Assembly: GCF_000427625.1 (NCBI RefSeq)
Contig: NZ_KE386569.1
Span: 3,044,652-3,108,651 of the forward strand
Origin: Methylobacter luteus IMV-B-3098
GTDB taxonomy: Bacteria; Pseudomonadota; Gammaproteobacteria; Methylococcales; Methylomonadaceae
Length of the DNA stretch: 64,000 nt
Reading direction: 5' to 3'
The notes beneath the pieces were generated by a model. The model was not told the DNA's origin and made no database searches. It saw only the letters and a list, made by a program, of their open reading frames with translations. Of this stretch, positions 1-10,480 are shown in pieces. Position numbers and translations under genes: made by a program. Every line of letters begins with the position of its first letter. Positions within the stretch are counted from its first letter, which is position 1.

Positions 1-594
1 ATGACAAAGATCAATTTACTCCCTTGGCGCGAAGAACTGCGTAGACAAAAAAAGCAGGATTTTATAAACGTGATCGTACTATCGGTCCTGGTTACGATTG
101 CTATTCTTGGAATGGTTCATCTCTATATTGAAGGGCTGAAGGAATATCAAGAGCGAAGAAATAAGATGCTGCAGGATGAAATAGCATTGTTAGACAAAAA
201 AATTCAGGAAATCAAGGATATTGAAGAGAAGAAAGCCAAGTTGCTGGCTAAAATTGATGTGATTCAGCGATTGCAGGAAAGTCGTCCGGAGATTGTGCAT
301 TTGTTTGATGAGATAGCTAGAACGACACCTGAGGGGGTGTTTCTTACCAAATTCACCCAGACGGCATCCGATCTGACTTTTGATGGCAAATCGCAATCAA
401 ACGCGAGAGTTTCCGCTTTTATGCGAGCGATAGATATGTCCCCTTGGCTGCAAATACCAAAGCTTGATGTGATTCAGTCGAAGGACAAAACTAATTCTGA
501 GCAGTTAAGTGATTTCACGATGCGCGCAAAGCAGGGCAAGCAAAAGGCCGAAGCCGGGAATGGGGAGGTAACCAATGAATCTGTCAGACATTAA
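1..594 (+). CDS. pilN: Type IV pilus inner-membrane assembly protein PilN
   Basis: PilN is a bitopic inner-membrane protein of the type IV pilus alignment complex; it binds PilM on the cytoplasmic side and pairs with PilO in the periplasm. The N-terminus carries the family signature INLLPWREELRR, whose INLLP part is the PilM-binding motif. One membrane segment follows at about residues 22-44, then a coiled coil to about residue 90 and a ferredoxin-like periplasmic domain. At 197 aa it has the usual length. The gene starts at the first base of the window, so pilM and the promoter presumably lie just upstream. It overlaps pilO by 20 bp. Very secure. Confidence 0.97.
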   Translation: MTKINLLPWREELRRQKKQDFINVIVLSVLVTIAILGMVHLYIEGLKEYQERRNKMLQDEIALLDKKIQEIKDIEEKKAKLLAKIDVIQRLQESRPEIVHLFDEIARTTPEGVFLTKFTQTASDLTFDGKSQSNARVSAFMRAIDMSPWLQIPKLDVIQSKDKTNSEQLSDFTMRAKQGKQKAEAGNGEVTNESVRH

Positions 595-1231
595 TTGGGA
601 TTTTAACGCGGCCGGAACATGGCCGTTACCTGTTAAGGCGGCACTAATTTTACTAACCTGTTCTGTAGTCGCAGGCGGAGGTGTTTACTATGATACCGTT
701 GACCAGTTAACAGAACTTGAAAATCTTGAGCGGAAAGAGCAGGAGTTAAGGCTCTCTTTTGAAACGAAACAAAAAAAAGCGGTAAATCTTCAGGATTACA
801 GAGATCAATTATCGCAAATTGAAGTTTCATTGCACGAAATGCTCAGACAAATGCCTACCAAGGAAGAAGTTGCAAGCCTGCTGATTGATATCTCACAGAC
901 AGGTTTGGCGAGCGGTCTGGAATTCAGATTGTTTAAACCGGCTGCTGCCGTGAACAAAGAATTTTACTCAGAGTTGCCGATTAATATTGAGGTAATAGGA
1001 AAATATGAGGAGCTGGGTTTATTCGTAAGTGGTGTGGCTGCTTTGCCTAGAATTGTTACCGTGCATGATGTCAACATTGTTCCTATTGATAAAAGCAAAG
1101 GCAAAGACAAAGGCAAATATGAAGCGGGAACCATGTTGATGAATGCGACAATAAAGACTTATAACGAAAACGTTGATCAAGAGGTTCCGAGCGGTAAGAC
1201 AGGCGTTAAGAAGAGAAGGGGGAAAAAGTAA
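575..1231 (+). CDS. pilO: Type IV pilus inner-membrane assembly protein PilO
   Basis: PilO is the partner of PilN in the inner-membrane alignment subcomplex. The 218-aa protein has one membrane segment (about residues 21-40), a coiled coil rich in E, K and Q (about 45-95) and a periplasmic ferredoxin-like fold, where LEFRLFKPA and the IEVIGKYEELGLFV stretch are typical of the family. A basic tail (KKRRGKK) ends the protein. The start lies inside pilN (20-bp overlap) and the stop shares one base with the pilP start, so the genes are translationally coupled. Assignment rests on both sequence and operon order. Confidence 0.96.
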   Translation: MNLSDINWDFNAAGTWPLPVKAALILLTCSVVAGGGVYYDTVDQLTELENLERKEQELRLSFETKQKKAVNLQDYRDQLSQIEVSLHEMLRQMPTKEEVASLLIDISQTGLASGLEFRLFKPAAAVNKEFYSELPINIEVIGKYEELGLFVSGVAALPRIVTVHDVNIVPIDKSKGKDKGKYEAGTMLMNATIKTYNENVDQEVPSGKTGVKKRRGKK

Positions 1232-1791
1232 TGGGATACAAAAGTTTGCCATTATTGATTAGCAAACGGACAAGTTTACAAATAGGCTGTACCGTTCTCC
1301 TTGCTCTACTGGCAGGTTGTGGGAATGACGATTTTTCAGATTTAAATCGTTATATCTCTGAAGTCAAAGCCAGGCCTAAAGGTCCTATTGAGCCATTGCC
1401 CGAGATTAAAGTTGTTGAGCCATTCATCTTTAAGCCGGAAGGATTGCGGGATCCATTCAAGCAATTGGAGCAGACAGAGCAAGTAGAAGGACTGGACGTT
1501 GGAACAGGTAACGGCATAAAACCCGATACTTCTCGTCGCAAAGAAGAGTTGGAAGCATTCTCTCTGGACAGTTTAAGAATGGTGGGTACTGTAGTTATGA
1601 AGTCAGGTTTGTGGGGATTGATAAAAGCGAGTGACGGTACAATCCATCGCGTTCGGGTTGGGAATTATATCGGTAAAAATTATGGAAAAATTATACGGAT
1701 AACCAACGATAAAATTGAACTGACAGAAATCATTCCTGACAAGCCGGGATCGTGGCGAGAACAATCCGCTTCATTAGCTTTGTCAGAGTGA
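1231..1791 (+). CDS. pilP: Type IV pilus lipoprotein PilP
   Basis: PilP is an inner-membrane lipoprotein that links the PilNO complex to the secretin PilQ. The signal peptide ends in the lipobox LLAGC (Cys at about residue 30). A proline-rich linker follows, including the stretch VVEPFIFKPEGLRDPF that carries the family motif (Y/F)xxxxLRDPF. The C-terminal beta-sandwich begins near LDSLRMVGTV and ends in the LTEIIPDKPGSW motif. The 186-aa length is normal. It sits between pilO (1-base overlap) and pilQ (16-bp gap). Confidence 0.96.
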   Translation: MGYKSLPLLISKRTSLQIGCTVLLALLAGCGNDDFSDLNRYISEVKARPKGPIEPLPEIKVVEPFIFKPEGLRDPFKQLEQTEQVEGLDVGTGNGIKPDTSRRKEELEAFSLDSLRMVGTVVMKSGLWGLIKASDGTIHRVRVGNYIGKNYGKIIRITNDKIELTEIIPDKPGSWREQSASLALSE

Positions 1792-1807
1792 TTTCGAGGA
1801 TAACAAA

Positions 1808-4126
1808 ATGAATAATAAACAGGGCGACATTATGTTGAATAAAACGGGACGTTCCCTATGGGTGCACTTCGGGTTAGGCTTATTTTTATTTATGTTCCAA
1901 ATTGCATCCGCAGGAGCCGGTAATATATCTATCCAAGGTATAGATATTGTTACTTTGCCCGGGGATAAATTACAGGTACAACTGGAAATGAGCGGGACGG
2001 CCATTGAGCCTAAAGTCTTTCATACGGATAATCCCGCAAGGATCGCCTTGGATTTTCCCGGTGTAAAGAATGCATTGGATAAAAAGGAGTACCCGATAAA
2101 CCAAGGATCTGCGCGTAATGTTTATGTGGCGGAAGGGGCTGATAGAGTTCGTGTCGTTCTCAATCTGGTTGAATCCGTGCCTTTTGATACCAAAGTGATC
2201 GGTAATAAAGTGCAGCTTACTTTAACCAAAGCAAAAGCAGTAATACCTGATCGATCTGTTCCGATTGCTCAAAAACCGGCAACCTCTGTAATCTCCAGCT
2301 TAATGCCTGAGCAGGCTATCAGAGGTTTGGATTTCAAGCGTGGAGATAGGGGGGAAGGACGTATATTGGTTTCTTTGGCAAATCCCAATACTATTGTTAA
2401 CAGCAAGGAAGAAGGTGGGAAAGTTGTTATTAGTTTCCTAAATACGCAATTGCCGGGTAATTTAGAAAAAAAACTCGATGTATCCGATTTTGCAACACCG
2501 GTTAGATCTATTGATGCTGTTTCGACAAATAAAGACTCCGCCATTACAGTTTCGCTACAAAATAGTCTCTATGATTATTCACTTTTTCAGTCGGAAGGAT
2601 TATTGACTGTTGAATTCAGGCCTATAACTGCCGAAGAAAAAGAGGCGGTTGACAAAAAAAGAGCGAAATACACAGGCGACAGATTGTCTTTGAATTTTCA
2701 AGAGATTGATGTCCGTAGCGTTATTGCTGTATTGGCTGAGTTTACCGGGCAGAATGTGGTTGCCGGCGATGACGTTACTGGAACCGTTACCTTGAAACTG
2801 GATGATGTGCCCTGGGATGAAGCTCTAGACTTTATCATGATGACCAAGGATCTGGAAAAGTATGAGACGGGCAATGTTACATTGATTGCGCCGCAGGGCA
2901 AGATTAAAAAATATAAGGAAGAACAGCAAAAGACAGAAGCTGTAGTTGATCAATTAGAGCCTTTGGCGACCGAGTATCTCAAAATTAATTATGCTAAAGC
3001 GGAAGATTTTAGAAATTTATTATATGGAGAGGATGCAAGTGCTATTGGCAGTTGTGCTTATGTTACTCAACGTGATTTCTCTACAAGTAACAGCAGATCC
3101 AACCAGAACCAGGGTCAGAACCAGAATCAAGATCAATTCCAAAATCCATACCAACAAGGTCAAAATTCAAGCCAAGGCTTCGGAGATATGGAAAACAATT
3201 TAGTGTCAAAAAATGGATTGATATTGCTCTCCGCTCGAGGATCCGCAGTTGTTGATTCAAGAACCAATACACTGATTGTGCGTGAAACGGCAAAGCGTTT
3301 GGAAGAAGTTAAGAAGCTGATACACAAACTGGATATTCCAGTGCGTCAGGTTATGATTGAGTCAAGAATAGTCATCGCTTCCAATACATTTGCTAAAGAA
3401 CTGGGGGTGAGGTTTGGCATTGCAAAACAGGCTGAAGTCGGTTCCGGTACGGTATTTGGTGTTGGTGGTCGAGGAACTCGAGGCAACGGCAATGCTCAAG
3501 TTGATGAAAATGGTAATATAGGCGTATTAAATGATGCGCTGGTGGATCTGGCGACATCATCTAATCCCTATGGCGCCTTAGGTATGACCTTGGCAAGAGG
3601 TGCGGATTACGTGTTAAATCTTGAATTATCGGCTCTACAGGACCAAGGGCGCGGAGAACTCGTGTCCAATCCAAGAGTCATGACTTCCGATCGCTGTCTG
3701 GCAACGATTCAACAAGGCGCCAAAATTCCCTACGTAACCCAAAACGGTCTTAGCGGAACCAATACCACATTCGTTGATGCTGTATTGCAACTGGGTGTAT
3801 TGCCGCAAATAACTCCGAATGGAAGTGTGATTATGGGTTTATATATCACCAAAAACACTCTAGGCGAACAAGTGACAGAGTTTGGCGATCGCTTAATTGA
3901 CAAGCGGGAAATTAAAACCAGTGTGCAAGTGAACGATGGGGAGACAGTTGTGCTTGGTGGTGTCTTTGAAGAAGAGTTAAATAATGATACTAATAAAGTG
4001 CCTTTTTTTGCTGACCTGCCGGGTATTGGTTTCTTGTTTAAGCGTACATTCAATCAGGATGATAAAAGGGAATTGCTGATTTTTGTCACACCAAAAATCA
4101 TCAAAGACGCATTATCATCTTATTGA
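1808..4126 (+). CDS. pilQ: Type IV pilus secretin PilQ
   Basis: PilQ is the outer-membrane secretin through which the pilus exits. The 772-aa protein has a signal peptide, N-terminal AMIN-type beta domains (about residues 40-270), an STN/N0 domain starting near LSLNFQEIDVRSVIAVLAEF, an N1 (NolW-type) domain and the C-terminal secretin pore with VSNPRVMTSD and VPFFADLPGIGFLFKRT. Start 1808 is preferred over the ATG at 1832 because a GAGGA ribosome site lies 7 bases upstream. A Q/N-rich low-complexity insert (about residues 425-455) lies between N1 and the pore, a place where secretins vary. A strong terminator follows. Confidence 0.97.
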   Translation: MNNKQGDIMLNKTGRSLWVHFGLGLFLFMFQIASAGAGNISIQGIDIVTLPGDKLQVQLEMSGTAIEPKVFHTDNPARIALDFPGVKNALDKKEYPINQGSARNVYVAEGADRVRVVLNLVESVPFDTKVIGNKVQLTLTKAKAVIPDRSVPIAQKPATSVISSLMPEQAIRGLDFKRGDRGEGRILVSLANPNTIVNSKEEGGKVVISFLNTQLPGNLEKKLDVSDFATPVRSIDAVSTNKDSAITVSLQNSLYDYSLFQSEGLLTVEFRPITAEEKEAVDKKRAKYTGDRLSLNFQEIDVRSVIAVLAEFTGQNVVAGDDVTGTVTLKLDDVPWDEALDFIMMTKDLEKYETGNVTLIAPQGKIKKYKEEQQKTEAVVDQLEPLATEYLKINYAKAEDFRNLLYGEDASAIGSCAYVTQRDFSTSNSRSNQNQGQNQNQDQFQNPYQQGQNSSQGFGDMENNLVSKNGLILLSARGSAVVDSRTNTLIVRETAKRLEEVKKLIHKLDIPVRQVMIESRIVIASNTFAKELGVRFGIAKQAEVGSGTVFGVGGRGTRGNGNAQVDENGNIGVLNDALVDLATSSNPYGALGMTLARGADYVLNLELSALQDQGRGELVSNPRVMTSDRCLATIQQGAKIPYVTQNGLSGTNTTFVDAVLQLGVLPQITPNGSVIMGLYITKNTLGEQVTEFGDRLIDKREIKTSVQVNDGETVVLGGVFEEELNNDTNKVPFFADLPGIGFLFKRTFNQDDKRELLIFVTPKIIKDALSSY

Positions 4127-4143
4127 TAGCTTCTACTTGGGGC

Positions 4144-4172
4144 AAAAAGGGGGCATAATGCCCCCTTTTTTT
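4144..4172 (+). terminator. Rho-independent terminator after pilQ
   Basis: GGGGGCA/TGCCCCC stem with a 3-base loop, flanked by an A run on the left and seven T on the right. It ends the pil transcript and, because of the A run, could also act in the other direction. Confidence 0.9.
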
Positions 4173-4201
4173 ATGCTTAAATCTAAAGAACCAAATAGCT
4201 C

Positions 4202-4735
4202 ATGATGCAATCAGAAAATATCTATTTAATTGGTCTCATGGGTGCTGGAAAAACTACTATAGGCCGGCAGTTGGCAAAGGCTCTTAAATTGCCTTTTTAT
4301 GACAGTGATAAAGCAATTGAAGAAAGCACTGGCGTAGACATCTCTACTATTTTCGAATTTGAAGGCGAGGAAGGATTCAGGGACCGCGAGCAGAAAATGA
4401 TTCAACAGCTAACGCAAAGGAAAGGCATCGTGCTGGCTACTGGCGGTGGGGCGATTTTGCGGGAACAGAACCGCAAGTTATTGAAGGAAAATGGTTTTAT
4501 TGTTTACTTGCAATGCTCGGTGGAAAGAGTTCTGGAACGGACACGCAGAGACACTCAGCGACCGCTATTGCAAACTGATAACCCCAAAGAGCGTATAGAA
4601 AGCCTGTTCGCACAGCGCGAGCCTCTTTATCTGTCTTGTGCCGACTATAAAATTGATACCGGTGCGATGCAAAGCAAAACGGTTGTTAACCACATACTGG
4701 AAAAATATAGATCAGTTAATCGTTTACAAAAATGA
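4202..4735 (+). CDS. aroK: Shikimate kinase
   Basis: Shikimate kinase phosphorylates shikimate at the 3-OH with ATP, in the cytosolic chorismate pathway. The Walker A motif GLMGAGKTT is at residues 11-19. The shikimate-binding D (YDSD) and R (FRDRE) follow, then the ATGGGA loop and the LID-domain RDTQRPLL. At 177 aa it is a normal monomeric kinase. It overlaps aroB by 4 bp (ATGA), the usual aroKB arrangement that follows pilMNOPQ in many gammaproteobacteria. Confidence 0.97.
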   Translation: MMQSENIYLIGLMGAGKTTIGRQLAKALKLPFYDSDKAIEESTGVDISTIFEFEGEEGFRDREQKMIQQLTQRKGIVLATGGGAILREQNRKLLKENGFIVYLQCSVERVLERTRRDTQRPLLQTDNPKERIESLFAQREPLYLSCADYKIDTGAMQSKTVVNHILEKYRSVNRLQK

Positions 4736-5811
4736 AAAAATTAATTGTACAGTTAGATGACCGTAGTTACCCCATATACATAGGCTCTGGTTTATTGAGT
4801 TGTCCGGAACTCTTGACTCAGCATATAAAGTCCAGGCAGGTTCTGGTGGTTACTAATGAAACCATTGTGCCATTGTATCTGGACGCGACTTTAAAGAACT
4901 TGCAGGGCTATATTGTTGAAACGGTTATTTTGCCAGACGGCGAGCAGTATAAAACTTTAGACTTTGTCGCCAGGATTTTTGATAAATTATTGGCTGGCAA
5001 ATTTAGTCGAAATGCGACGCTTATCGCTCTGGGCGGCGGCGTCATCGGCGATATGGGTGGTTTTGCCGCAGCCTGTTATCAAAGAGGCATCCCTTTCCTG
5101 CAAATACCTACAACCTTGTTGGCACAGGTTGATTCTTCAGTCGGTGGAAAAACGGGTGTTAATCATGCGTTGGGAAAAAACATGATCGGTGCTTTTTACC
5201 AGCCTCAATGCGTTATTGCGGATGCCGATGTTTTGGATACGCTCGATAATCGTCAATTGTCGGCAGGTCTGGCGGAAGTGATTAAATACGGCTTAATTAG
5301 GGATGTAGAATTTTTTGTCTGGCTGGAAAATAATATTGATGCCTTGCTGGCAAGAGATAAGCAGGCGCTAGCCTTTGCCATTGAACGGTCCTGCATTAAT
5401 AAAGCTGAAATTGTCGCTGAAGATGAAACAGAAGCTGGAATTAGGGCCACATTAAATTTGGGCCATACTTTTGGTCATGCAATTGAAACGGGCATTGGGT
5501 ATGGTCAATATTTGCATGGCGAAGCAGTCGCCATTGGTACTTGTCAGGCTGCTGATCTTTCCAGAAGAAGAGGCTGGTTAACTGACGAGGATGTAACAAG
5601 AATAATTGCGCTTTTCAACAAAGCCAAATTACCCGTTAATCCGCCGGAAGAAATTGATGCACAGCGATTCCTTGAATTGATGGCGGTTGACAAGAAAAAT
5701 GTAGACGGTCAAATAAGGTTGATTCTGCTGAAGAAAATTGGTGAAGCAACCTTGCCTGTAGACGTAAATCAAGAACTATTAGAAGTAACGCTTAAAACCT
5801 ATGGTAGATAA
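4732..5811 (+). CDS. aroB: 3-dehydroquinate synthase
   Basis: AroB converts DAHP to 3-dehydroquinate using NAD+ and a divalent metal. Visible motifs are the NAD-binding [11 protein letters not shown], the substrate loop [12 protein letters not shown], and the metal-ligand histidines in [12 protein letters not shown] and HGEAVAIG. The 359-aa length is standard. Its start overlaps aroK and its end overlaps the DamX-like gene by 11 bp, so the three genes form one translationally coupled operon. Confidence 0.97.
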   Translation: MKKLIVQLDDRSYPIYIGSGLLSCPELLTQHIKSRQVLVVTNETIVPLYLDATLKNLQGYIVETVILPDGEQYKTLDFVARIFDKLLAGKFSRNATLIALGGGVIGDMGGFAAACYQRGIPFLQIPTTLLAQVDSSVGGKTGVNHALGKNMIGAFYQPQCVIADADVLDTLDNRQLSAGLAEVIKYGLIRDVEFFVWLENNIDALLARDKQALAFAIERSCINKAEIVAEDETEAGIRATLNLGHTFGHAIETGIGYGQYLHGEAVAIGTCQAADLSRRRGWLTDEDVTRIIALFNKAKLPVNPPEEIDAQRFLELMAVDKKNVDGQIRLILLKKIGEATLPVDVNQELLEVTLKTYGR

Positions 5812-7366
5812 TGATACCTTTACGTATCATCTGAAGAAGTCGTTGAGCGAACCAGCCGATAAGACTGTTCGTTCTTTGATAACGCAGGAACGAACTCAGA
5901 AACTTGAATTACTGGTTCATCTGCTTGCCAATTTAACCCAGTCTCTTATCATCTGCGGACCAGAGGGCATTGGTAAAACAACTTTGCTGAAAGTCTTGCA
6001 GGAGCGCAAGGTTGACTCGTGGTCGTATTGTCCAATACACGGTAATGCTGATTTAAGTTTTGAAAAAATCCAGGAACACATGGCAAAGGCCATCGCGCAA
6101 GACAAGTCTGACAGGCCGGGTCAGGCTGTAGCAACGGCTGTTGGTCAGCATGAAAGCCGGAAAAGAAAAGTAATCCTGATCATTGATAATGCCGGCCAGT
6201 TGGTACCAGGCCTGATTACGACAATAATTCAATATGCTTCATCAAATCCTGTTTTAAGAGTGGTCTTTGTTTTGACGCATGATGAACTGCACATGAAGAA
6301 CAGATCGGACCGAGCTATTGATGATTGCTATTTTATAGAAATACCGCCTTTGTCGGAAAAACAATGCGGTGAATTTTTGCAGCATCTATCAACGCAACCT
6401 TGGGCGCAAATTTCATTTAATGCCATCAATGAAAGCATGGTGGAAGCTATTTATCGGGAAACGCATGGGATTCCGGGAAAAATTATCGCCGAATTGCCCG
6501 CTTTGGCTAGCAATCCCAAACCAGGGATCAATGCCAAATGGATAATGCCGGCTGCCGTAGCCGGCTTGATTGCCGTAGCGCTTGTTGTGCAATGGATGAG
6601 TTCTGTTCCGCGTAATGAAGTTGGCACAATTGCTAGTTCGTCTGTTGGTCAGAATCAGATTGCTATTGAAACAGCACCGTCATCAGTCGTGCCAATACCT
6701 GCGGTCTCGACTGAAAACGCCAAAAATAAACAATCTGTGCAACCAGAGCAAGGAGAATTGCAACAGCAGAAGACGACCAATGAAAAAACTTCAGCAGGGT
6801 CTGAAACAGATGGCACGCTAAAGGACTCTGCTGAATTAGAAGCGTTAGCGGCGGTTGAAAATGCGTCTGAACAAACGGATACGATTTCGCCCAGTCATAA
6901 TGCGGAAAACAGAAGCCCTGCTAATGATGTTCAGCAGATAGACGACAAGCTTAAAAGATCGAAAATAGATAAAGCTATTAATAGTGCCAAGCAGGTTGAA
7001 TCGGAAGAAACGGACATTAGTGATAAGAAAAAAAATGTAGAGGATGCGGCTGCATCGAAAGAGAAATTACTAGCAAAGCCAGTTGCTCAAGAAAGTGAGA
7101 GGCAGCCGCCAGTAACTCAAATGGCTAATAGTTACACGTTGCAACTCATGGTTTTATCCAAACAACAATCGGTAGAGGATGTGCTGAAAAAATACCCGTT
7201 GTTAGCACCGAGAATTAGATATAGTCGGAAAATAATCAATGGCAAGGAACGCTATGTTTTAATGTACGGTTCTTTTTCCAGTGCTGCGCAGGCAAACCAA
7301 GCCCGGAATTCATTGCCGCCTGAGTTACGTAAGGCCATGCCAATAAAAATGAGTGTGGCTAAATAA
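5801..7366 (+). CDS. damX: DamX-like AAA ATPase with SPOR domain
   Basis: A 521-aa membrane protein with an N-terminal AAA ATPase (Walker [12 protein letters not shown] at about residues 50-60, Walker [10 protein letters not shown]), a single membrane segment ([20 protein letters not shown], about 247-266), a long charged periplasmic linker rich in E, K, Q and S, and a C-terminal SPOR domain (about 445-521, with [13 protein letters not shown] and [10 protein letters not shown]). SPOR domains bind denuded glycan strands at the division septum. The position after aroKB is the classical place of damX. The role in cell division is inferred from the family; the ATPase part is also found in ExeA-like proteins. 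Confidence 0.88.
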   Translation: MVDNDTFTYHLKKSLSEPADKTVRSLITQERTQKLELLVHLLANLTQSLIICGPEGIGKTTLLKVLQERKVDSWSYCPIHGNADLSFEKIQEHMAKAIAQDKSDRPGQAVATAVGQHESRKRKVILIIDNAGQLVPGLITTIIQYASSNPVLRVVFVLTHDELHMKNRSDRAIDDCYFIEIPPLSEKQCGEFLQHLSTQPWAQISFNAINESMVEAIYRETHGIPGKIIAELPALASNPKPGINAKWIMPAAVAGLIAVALVVQWMSSVPRNEVGTIASSSVGQNQIAIETAPSSVVPIPAVSTENAKNKQSVQPEQGELQQQKTTNEKTSAGSETDGTLKDSAELEALAAVENASEQTDTISPSHNAENRSPANDVQQIDDKLKRSKIDKAINSAKQVESEETDISDKKKNVEDAAASKEKLLAKPVAQESERQPPVTQMANSYTLQLMVLSKQQSVEDVLKKYPLLAPRIRYSRKIINGKERYVLMYGSFSSAAQANQARNSLPPELRKAMPIKMSVAK

Positions 7367-7526
7367 AGAACTTGTGACCTTCGGCGAACAAAAATTAAAT
7401 AGTTGAGTGGCAGATATCTTTTTTAGAGTTTCTATGCTTCAGTATTTAGAGTAAACAGCATTCCTTGAGTGTTAGTGTCTCACGACTGAAGAACAAATCT
7501 AAACCGAAAAAAATCAGTATAAAATA

Positions 7527-8594
7527 ATGACAGAATTAAAAAACGACACCTTGATCAGAGCTCTTTTAAAGCAACCTGTCGATCGAACGCCGGTCTGGAT
7601 GATGCGCCAGGCGGGACGATATCTACCTGAATATAGAAAAGTCAGAGAGCAGGCCGGCAGTTTTTTAAATCTATGCACTAATCCTGAGTTGGCTTGTGAA
7701 GTCACTCTGCAACCATTGCGGCGATTTGATTTTGATGCGGCCATTCTGTTCTCCGATATATTGACTGTACCTGATGCAATGGGGCTGGGGCTTTATTTTA
7801 CGGAAGGTGAAGGCCCTAAGTTTAAAAATCCGGTGAGAACAGCCGCAGATATCAATAGATTATCGATTCCAGACCCGGAAGTGGAGTTGCGTTATGTGGT
7901 TGATGCCGTTCGATTGATAAGGAAATCACTGCGGGGCAGTGCGCCGCTCATAGGATTTTCCGGCAGTCCCTGGACATTGGCCACTTATATGGTTGAAGGG
8001 GGAAGCAGCAAAAGTTTTCAAAAGGTCAAAGGTCTGATGTATGAGCAGCCCAAGCTAATGCATGTTATGCTCGATAAACTGGCTCAGTCGGTAGCGGCCT
8101 ATTTAAATGCCCAGATTGAAGCAGGCGCCCAGGCAGTCATGTTATTTGATACTTGGGGCGGAATGCTGACTTCCGAAGATTATGCCGAATTCTCCTTGTA
8201 TTATGCCAAGCAAATCAGATCGTTGCTGAAAACCAATGTCAACGGCCAGCAGATTCCGACCATTTTATTTACCAAAGGCGGAGGGCTCTGGCTGGAAGCT
8301 ATGGCTGAGTCCGGCTATGATGCGTTAGGCTTAGATTGGCAGACAGATATACAACAAGCTCGCGCCAGAGTCGGTGACCGGGTTGCTCTACAAGGCAATA
8401 TGGATCCTGTTTCACTTTATGCGAGTCCTGAAATTATTACTGAGAAAGTAAAAACTGTTCTACATAAGTATGGCTCAGGTTCAGGCCATGTGTTCAATCT
8501 GGGGCACGGAATATTACCCGATATTAACCCGGATCATGTTAAGGCAATGGTTGATGCTGTACATAAGTACAGTCCTGCATATCATCAATCATAA
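7527..8594 (+). CDS. hemE: Uroporphyrinogen decarboxylase
   Basis: HemE removes four acetate carboxyls from uroporphyrinogen III to give coproporphyrinogen III in haem synthesis. The family signature [18 protein letters not shown] is at residues 20-37, followed by the catalytic Asp in [14 protein letters not shown] and the second signature [16 protein letters not shown]. The 355-aa length is normal. It stands alone, 160 bp after the damX-like gene. The sequence just upstream is A-rich without a good ribosome site, but the start agrees with the family N-terminus. Confidence 0.97.
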   Translation: MTELKNDTLIRALLKQPVDRTPVWMMRQAGRYLPEYRKVREQAGSFLNLCTNPELACEVTLQPLRRFDFDAAILFSDILTVPDAMGLGLYFTEGEGPKFKNPVRTAADINRLSIPDPEVELRYVVDAVRLIRKSLRGSAPLIGFSGSPWTLATYMVEGGSSKSFQKVKGLMYEQPKLMHVMLDKLAQSVAAYLNAQIEAGAQAVMLFDTWGGMLTSEDYAEFSLYYAKQIRSLLKTNVNGQQIPTILFTKGGGLWLEAMAESGYDALGLDWQTDIQQARARVGDRVALQGNMDPVSLYASPEIITEKVKTVLHKYGSGSGHVFNLGHGILPDINPDHVKAMVDAVHKYSPAYHQS

Positions 8595-9013
8595 CTTTTA
8601 TTTAAAGAAGCAGCATTTTTTACTGGATTGGCTGGCCTGCTTGACTGAAAAACGGCAATTTCTTCAAGTCGCCGGAAATATATGTGGATACAAAAATTGT
8701 TCGATTGGTCTTAAAGCTTAAGATTTTCATTAGCTCATGAGATTCTTAATGTTCTACTTGAAGCAGAGGGCTTAAGGATAAGATTTTTGAGTTTATCTGC
8801 TATCTAGGGCTCTGTTAGGGCTCTGTTAGGGCTCTGTTAGTGTGATAAAAATGCAGATCACTGATGAGAAGATTGGAAGGCTTATTTTTTGAAGAACCGG
8901 ATGAACACATGGCTGAGCATTTCTTTATGATTACACCGGTGAAATTGCCGGTCAGCGAAAAATCATGGTCAAGTTCACCGGTAATGAAGTTGGAATATTA
9001 AAGAGGTTGTGTT
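8595..9013. other. Intergenic region after hemE with an 11-bp triplicate
   Basis: No convincing gene. A reading frame of 45 codons (8864-9001) has no ribosome site. An out-of-frame stretch at about 8929-9012 reads like an ordinary protein (it includes FTGNEVGIL) and may be the end of a decayed gene. Three exact tandem 11-bp units lie at 8806-8838. Confidence 0.5.
8806..8838. repeat. Tandem repeat, 3 x 11 bp
   Basis: Three perfect head-to-tail copies of AGGGCTCTGTT in non-coding DNA downstream of hemE. Function unknown; probably a slippage product. Confidence 0.85.
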
Positions 9014-9478
9014 ATGAAGTTATTAAATATATTTCTGGCAATAGGTTTGCTTACTGTAAATGCCGGAGTGAAGGCGGAGAATATCGAGTCGGCCAAACCT
9101 GTTGATATTGTGGTATACAGAAGCCCTTCATGCAGCTGCTGTGGAAAATGGCTGGAACATCTGAAAAAAAATAACTTTAATGTCAAAGATGTTGTTAATG
9201 ATGAAGCTCAGGCCATAAAAGACAAGTATGGCGTGCCAAATGAAATGGCTTCCTGTCATACTGCTTTGGTGGATGGATATGTTATTGAAGGGCATGTGCC
9301 AGCTAATGATATTAATACACTTCTGAAAATGAAACCTAAGGTGACCGGAATAGCGGTTCCAGGTATGCCTGCCGGTACGCCCGGTATGGAAATGGGTGGC
9401 AGAAAAGATCCTTACCAAGTAGTAAGCTTCGATAGTGAAAAGCATTACCAGGTATTCAACAGTTACGAGAGCAAGTGA
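9014..9478 (+). CDS. DUF411 family periplasmic metal-binding protein
   Basis: A 154-aa exported protein with a short signal peptide (about residues 1-20) and the DUF411 domain. The thioredoxin-like start VVYRSPSCSCCGKWLEHL carries a CxCC cluster, and a later conserved Cys/His pair appears in MASCHTALVDGYVIEGHVP. DUF411 proteins are linked to copper handling (CopG-like), which would suit a copper-dependent methanotroph, but the metal is not shown by the sequence. A GAGG ribosome site precedes the start. The stop overlaps the glucokinase start. Confidence 0.88.
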   Translation: MKLLNIFLAIGLLTVNAGVKAENIESAKPVDIVVYRSPSCSCCGKWLEHLKKNNFNVKDVVNDEAQAIKDKYGVPNEMASCHTALVDGYVIEGHVPANDINTLLKMKPKVTGIAVPGMPAGTPGMEMGGRKDPYQVVSFDSEKHYQVFNSYESK

Positions 9479-10461
9479 TGATTCTCGCCGGCGATATAGG
9501 TGGCACCAAGACAATCCTGGCATTATACGAAGTTGAAGGCGGCAATTGGCGATGCGCTAAAAAAGAACAATTTTCCAGTTCCGCATATCAAGCGTTTAAT
9601 GAAATACTGGATTTATTTTTAGGCGATGTTGAACAGGTTCAAGTATCAGCAGCTTGTATCGGCGTGGCCGGCCCCATAGTGGATGGTAATTGCAGTACAA
9701 CCAATCTTCCCTGGGTATTAAATCAAACAAAAATCGGCGCTCAATTATATACCCGGAATGTCAAATTATTAAATGACTTAGAGTCCACCGCCTGGGGGGT
9801 GCTGGAATTGCCCGAACATAATTTTGTCGAGCTTAATTCGCATGCAGAGCCGCAGGAAGGCAATATAGCCATTTTGGCAGCAGGTACGGGTCTGGGTGAG
9901 TCTATAATTATATGGGATGGTACAAAGAATTATGTCATGGCAACAGAAGGCGGCCATGCGGATTTTGCACCTGGTACGGAGCAGGAAATAGCTTTACTTC
10001 ACTACTTGAGGGAAAAATACCCCGAACATGTCAGTTACGAAAGACTGTTGTCCGGCGAAGGACTGATAAATATTTATCAGTTTCTTAAAAAGAATGGATG
10101 GGCAACGGCGCAATCTGAAATCGAGCAGCAGATGGCGAAGCGGGATCCGGCTGCAGTTATTGGTGAAGCCGGAGTTGCTGGGAGTGATGCGTTGTGCGTG
10201 GAAGCATTAAATATTTTTTGTAGAATATATGGTGCTGAGTCGGGAAATCTTGCGCTTAAGTGCTTGCCTTATGCTGGCATTTACCTGGCTGGTGGAATAG
10301 CATCAAAAATTTTATCTTTTCTACAAAAAGAAGCATTTATGCAGGGTTTTCTAGCTAAAGGGCGATATCGTCCAGTTCTAGAGAAAATATCTGTTAAAGT
10401 TTGCACTAATCCTGAAGCGGCTTTATTAGGTGCAGCGAGTTATGCTATTAAACAGCTTTAA
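9478..10461 (+). CDS. glk: Glucokinase
   Basis: ATP-dependent glucokinase of the bacterial Glk family. Phosphate-binding motif GDIGGTKT at the N-terminus, adenosine-side GVAGPIVDG, sugar-binding LLNDLESTAWGV (catalytic Asp), GTGLGES, and the EGGHADFAP signature. The ATG at 9478 overlaps the DUF411 stop (TGATG); a GTG one codon earlier is also in frame. At 327 aa it has the expected length. In methanotrophs it probably serves glycogen or sucrose turnover; that is inference. Confidence 0.94.
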   Translation: MILAGDIGGTKTILALYEVEGGNWRCAKKEQFSSSAYQAFNEILDLFLGDVEQVQVSAACIGVAGPIVDGNCSTTNLPWVLNQTKIGAQLYTRNVKLLNDLESTAWGVLELPEHNFVELNSHAEPQEGNIAILAAGTGLGESIIIWDGTKNYVMATEGGHADFAPGTEQEIALLHYLREKYPEHVSYERLLSGEGLINIYQFLKKNGWATAQSEIEQQMAKRDPAAVIGEAGVAGSDALCVEALNIFCRIYGAESGNLALKCLPYAGIYLAGGIASKILSFLQKEAFMQGFLAKGRYRPVLEKISVKVCTNPEAALLGAASYAIKQL

Positions 10462-10480
10462 ATAAAAATAATTGATAACA

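Noticed and set aside
8864..9001. 45-codon frame before the DUF411 gene
   Set aside because: No ribosome site and no family resemblance; an overlapping frame looks more protein-like but has no start, so probably decayed sequence.
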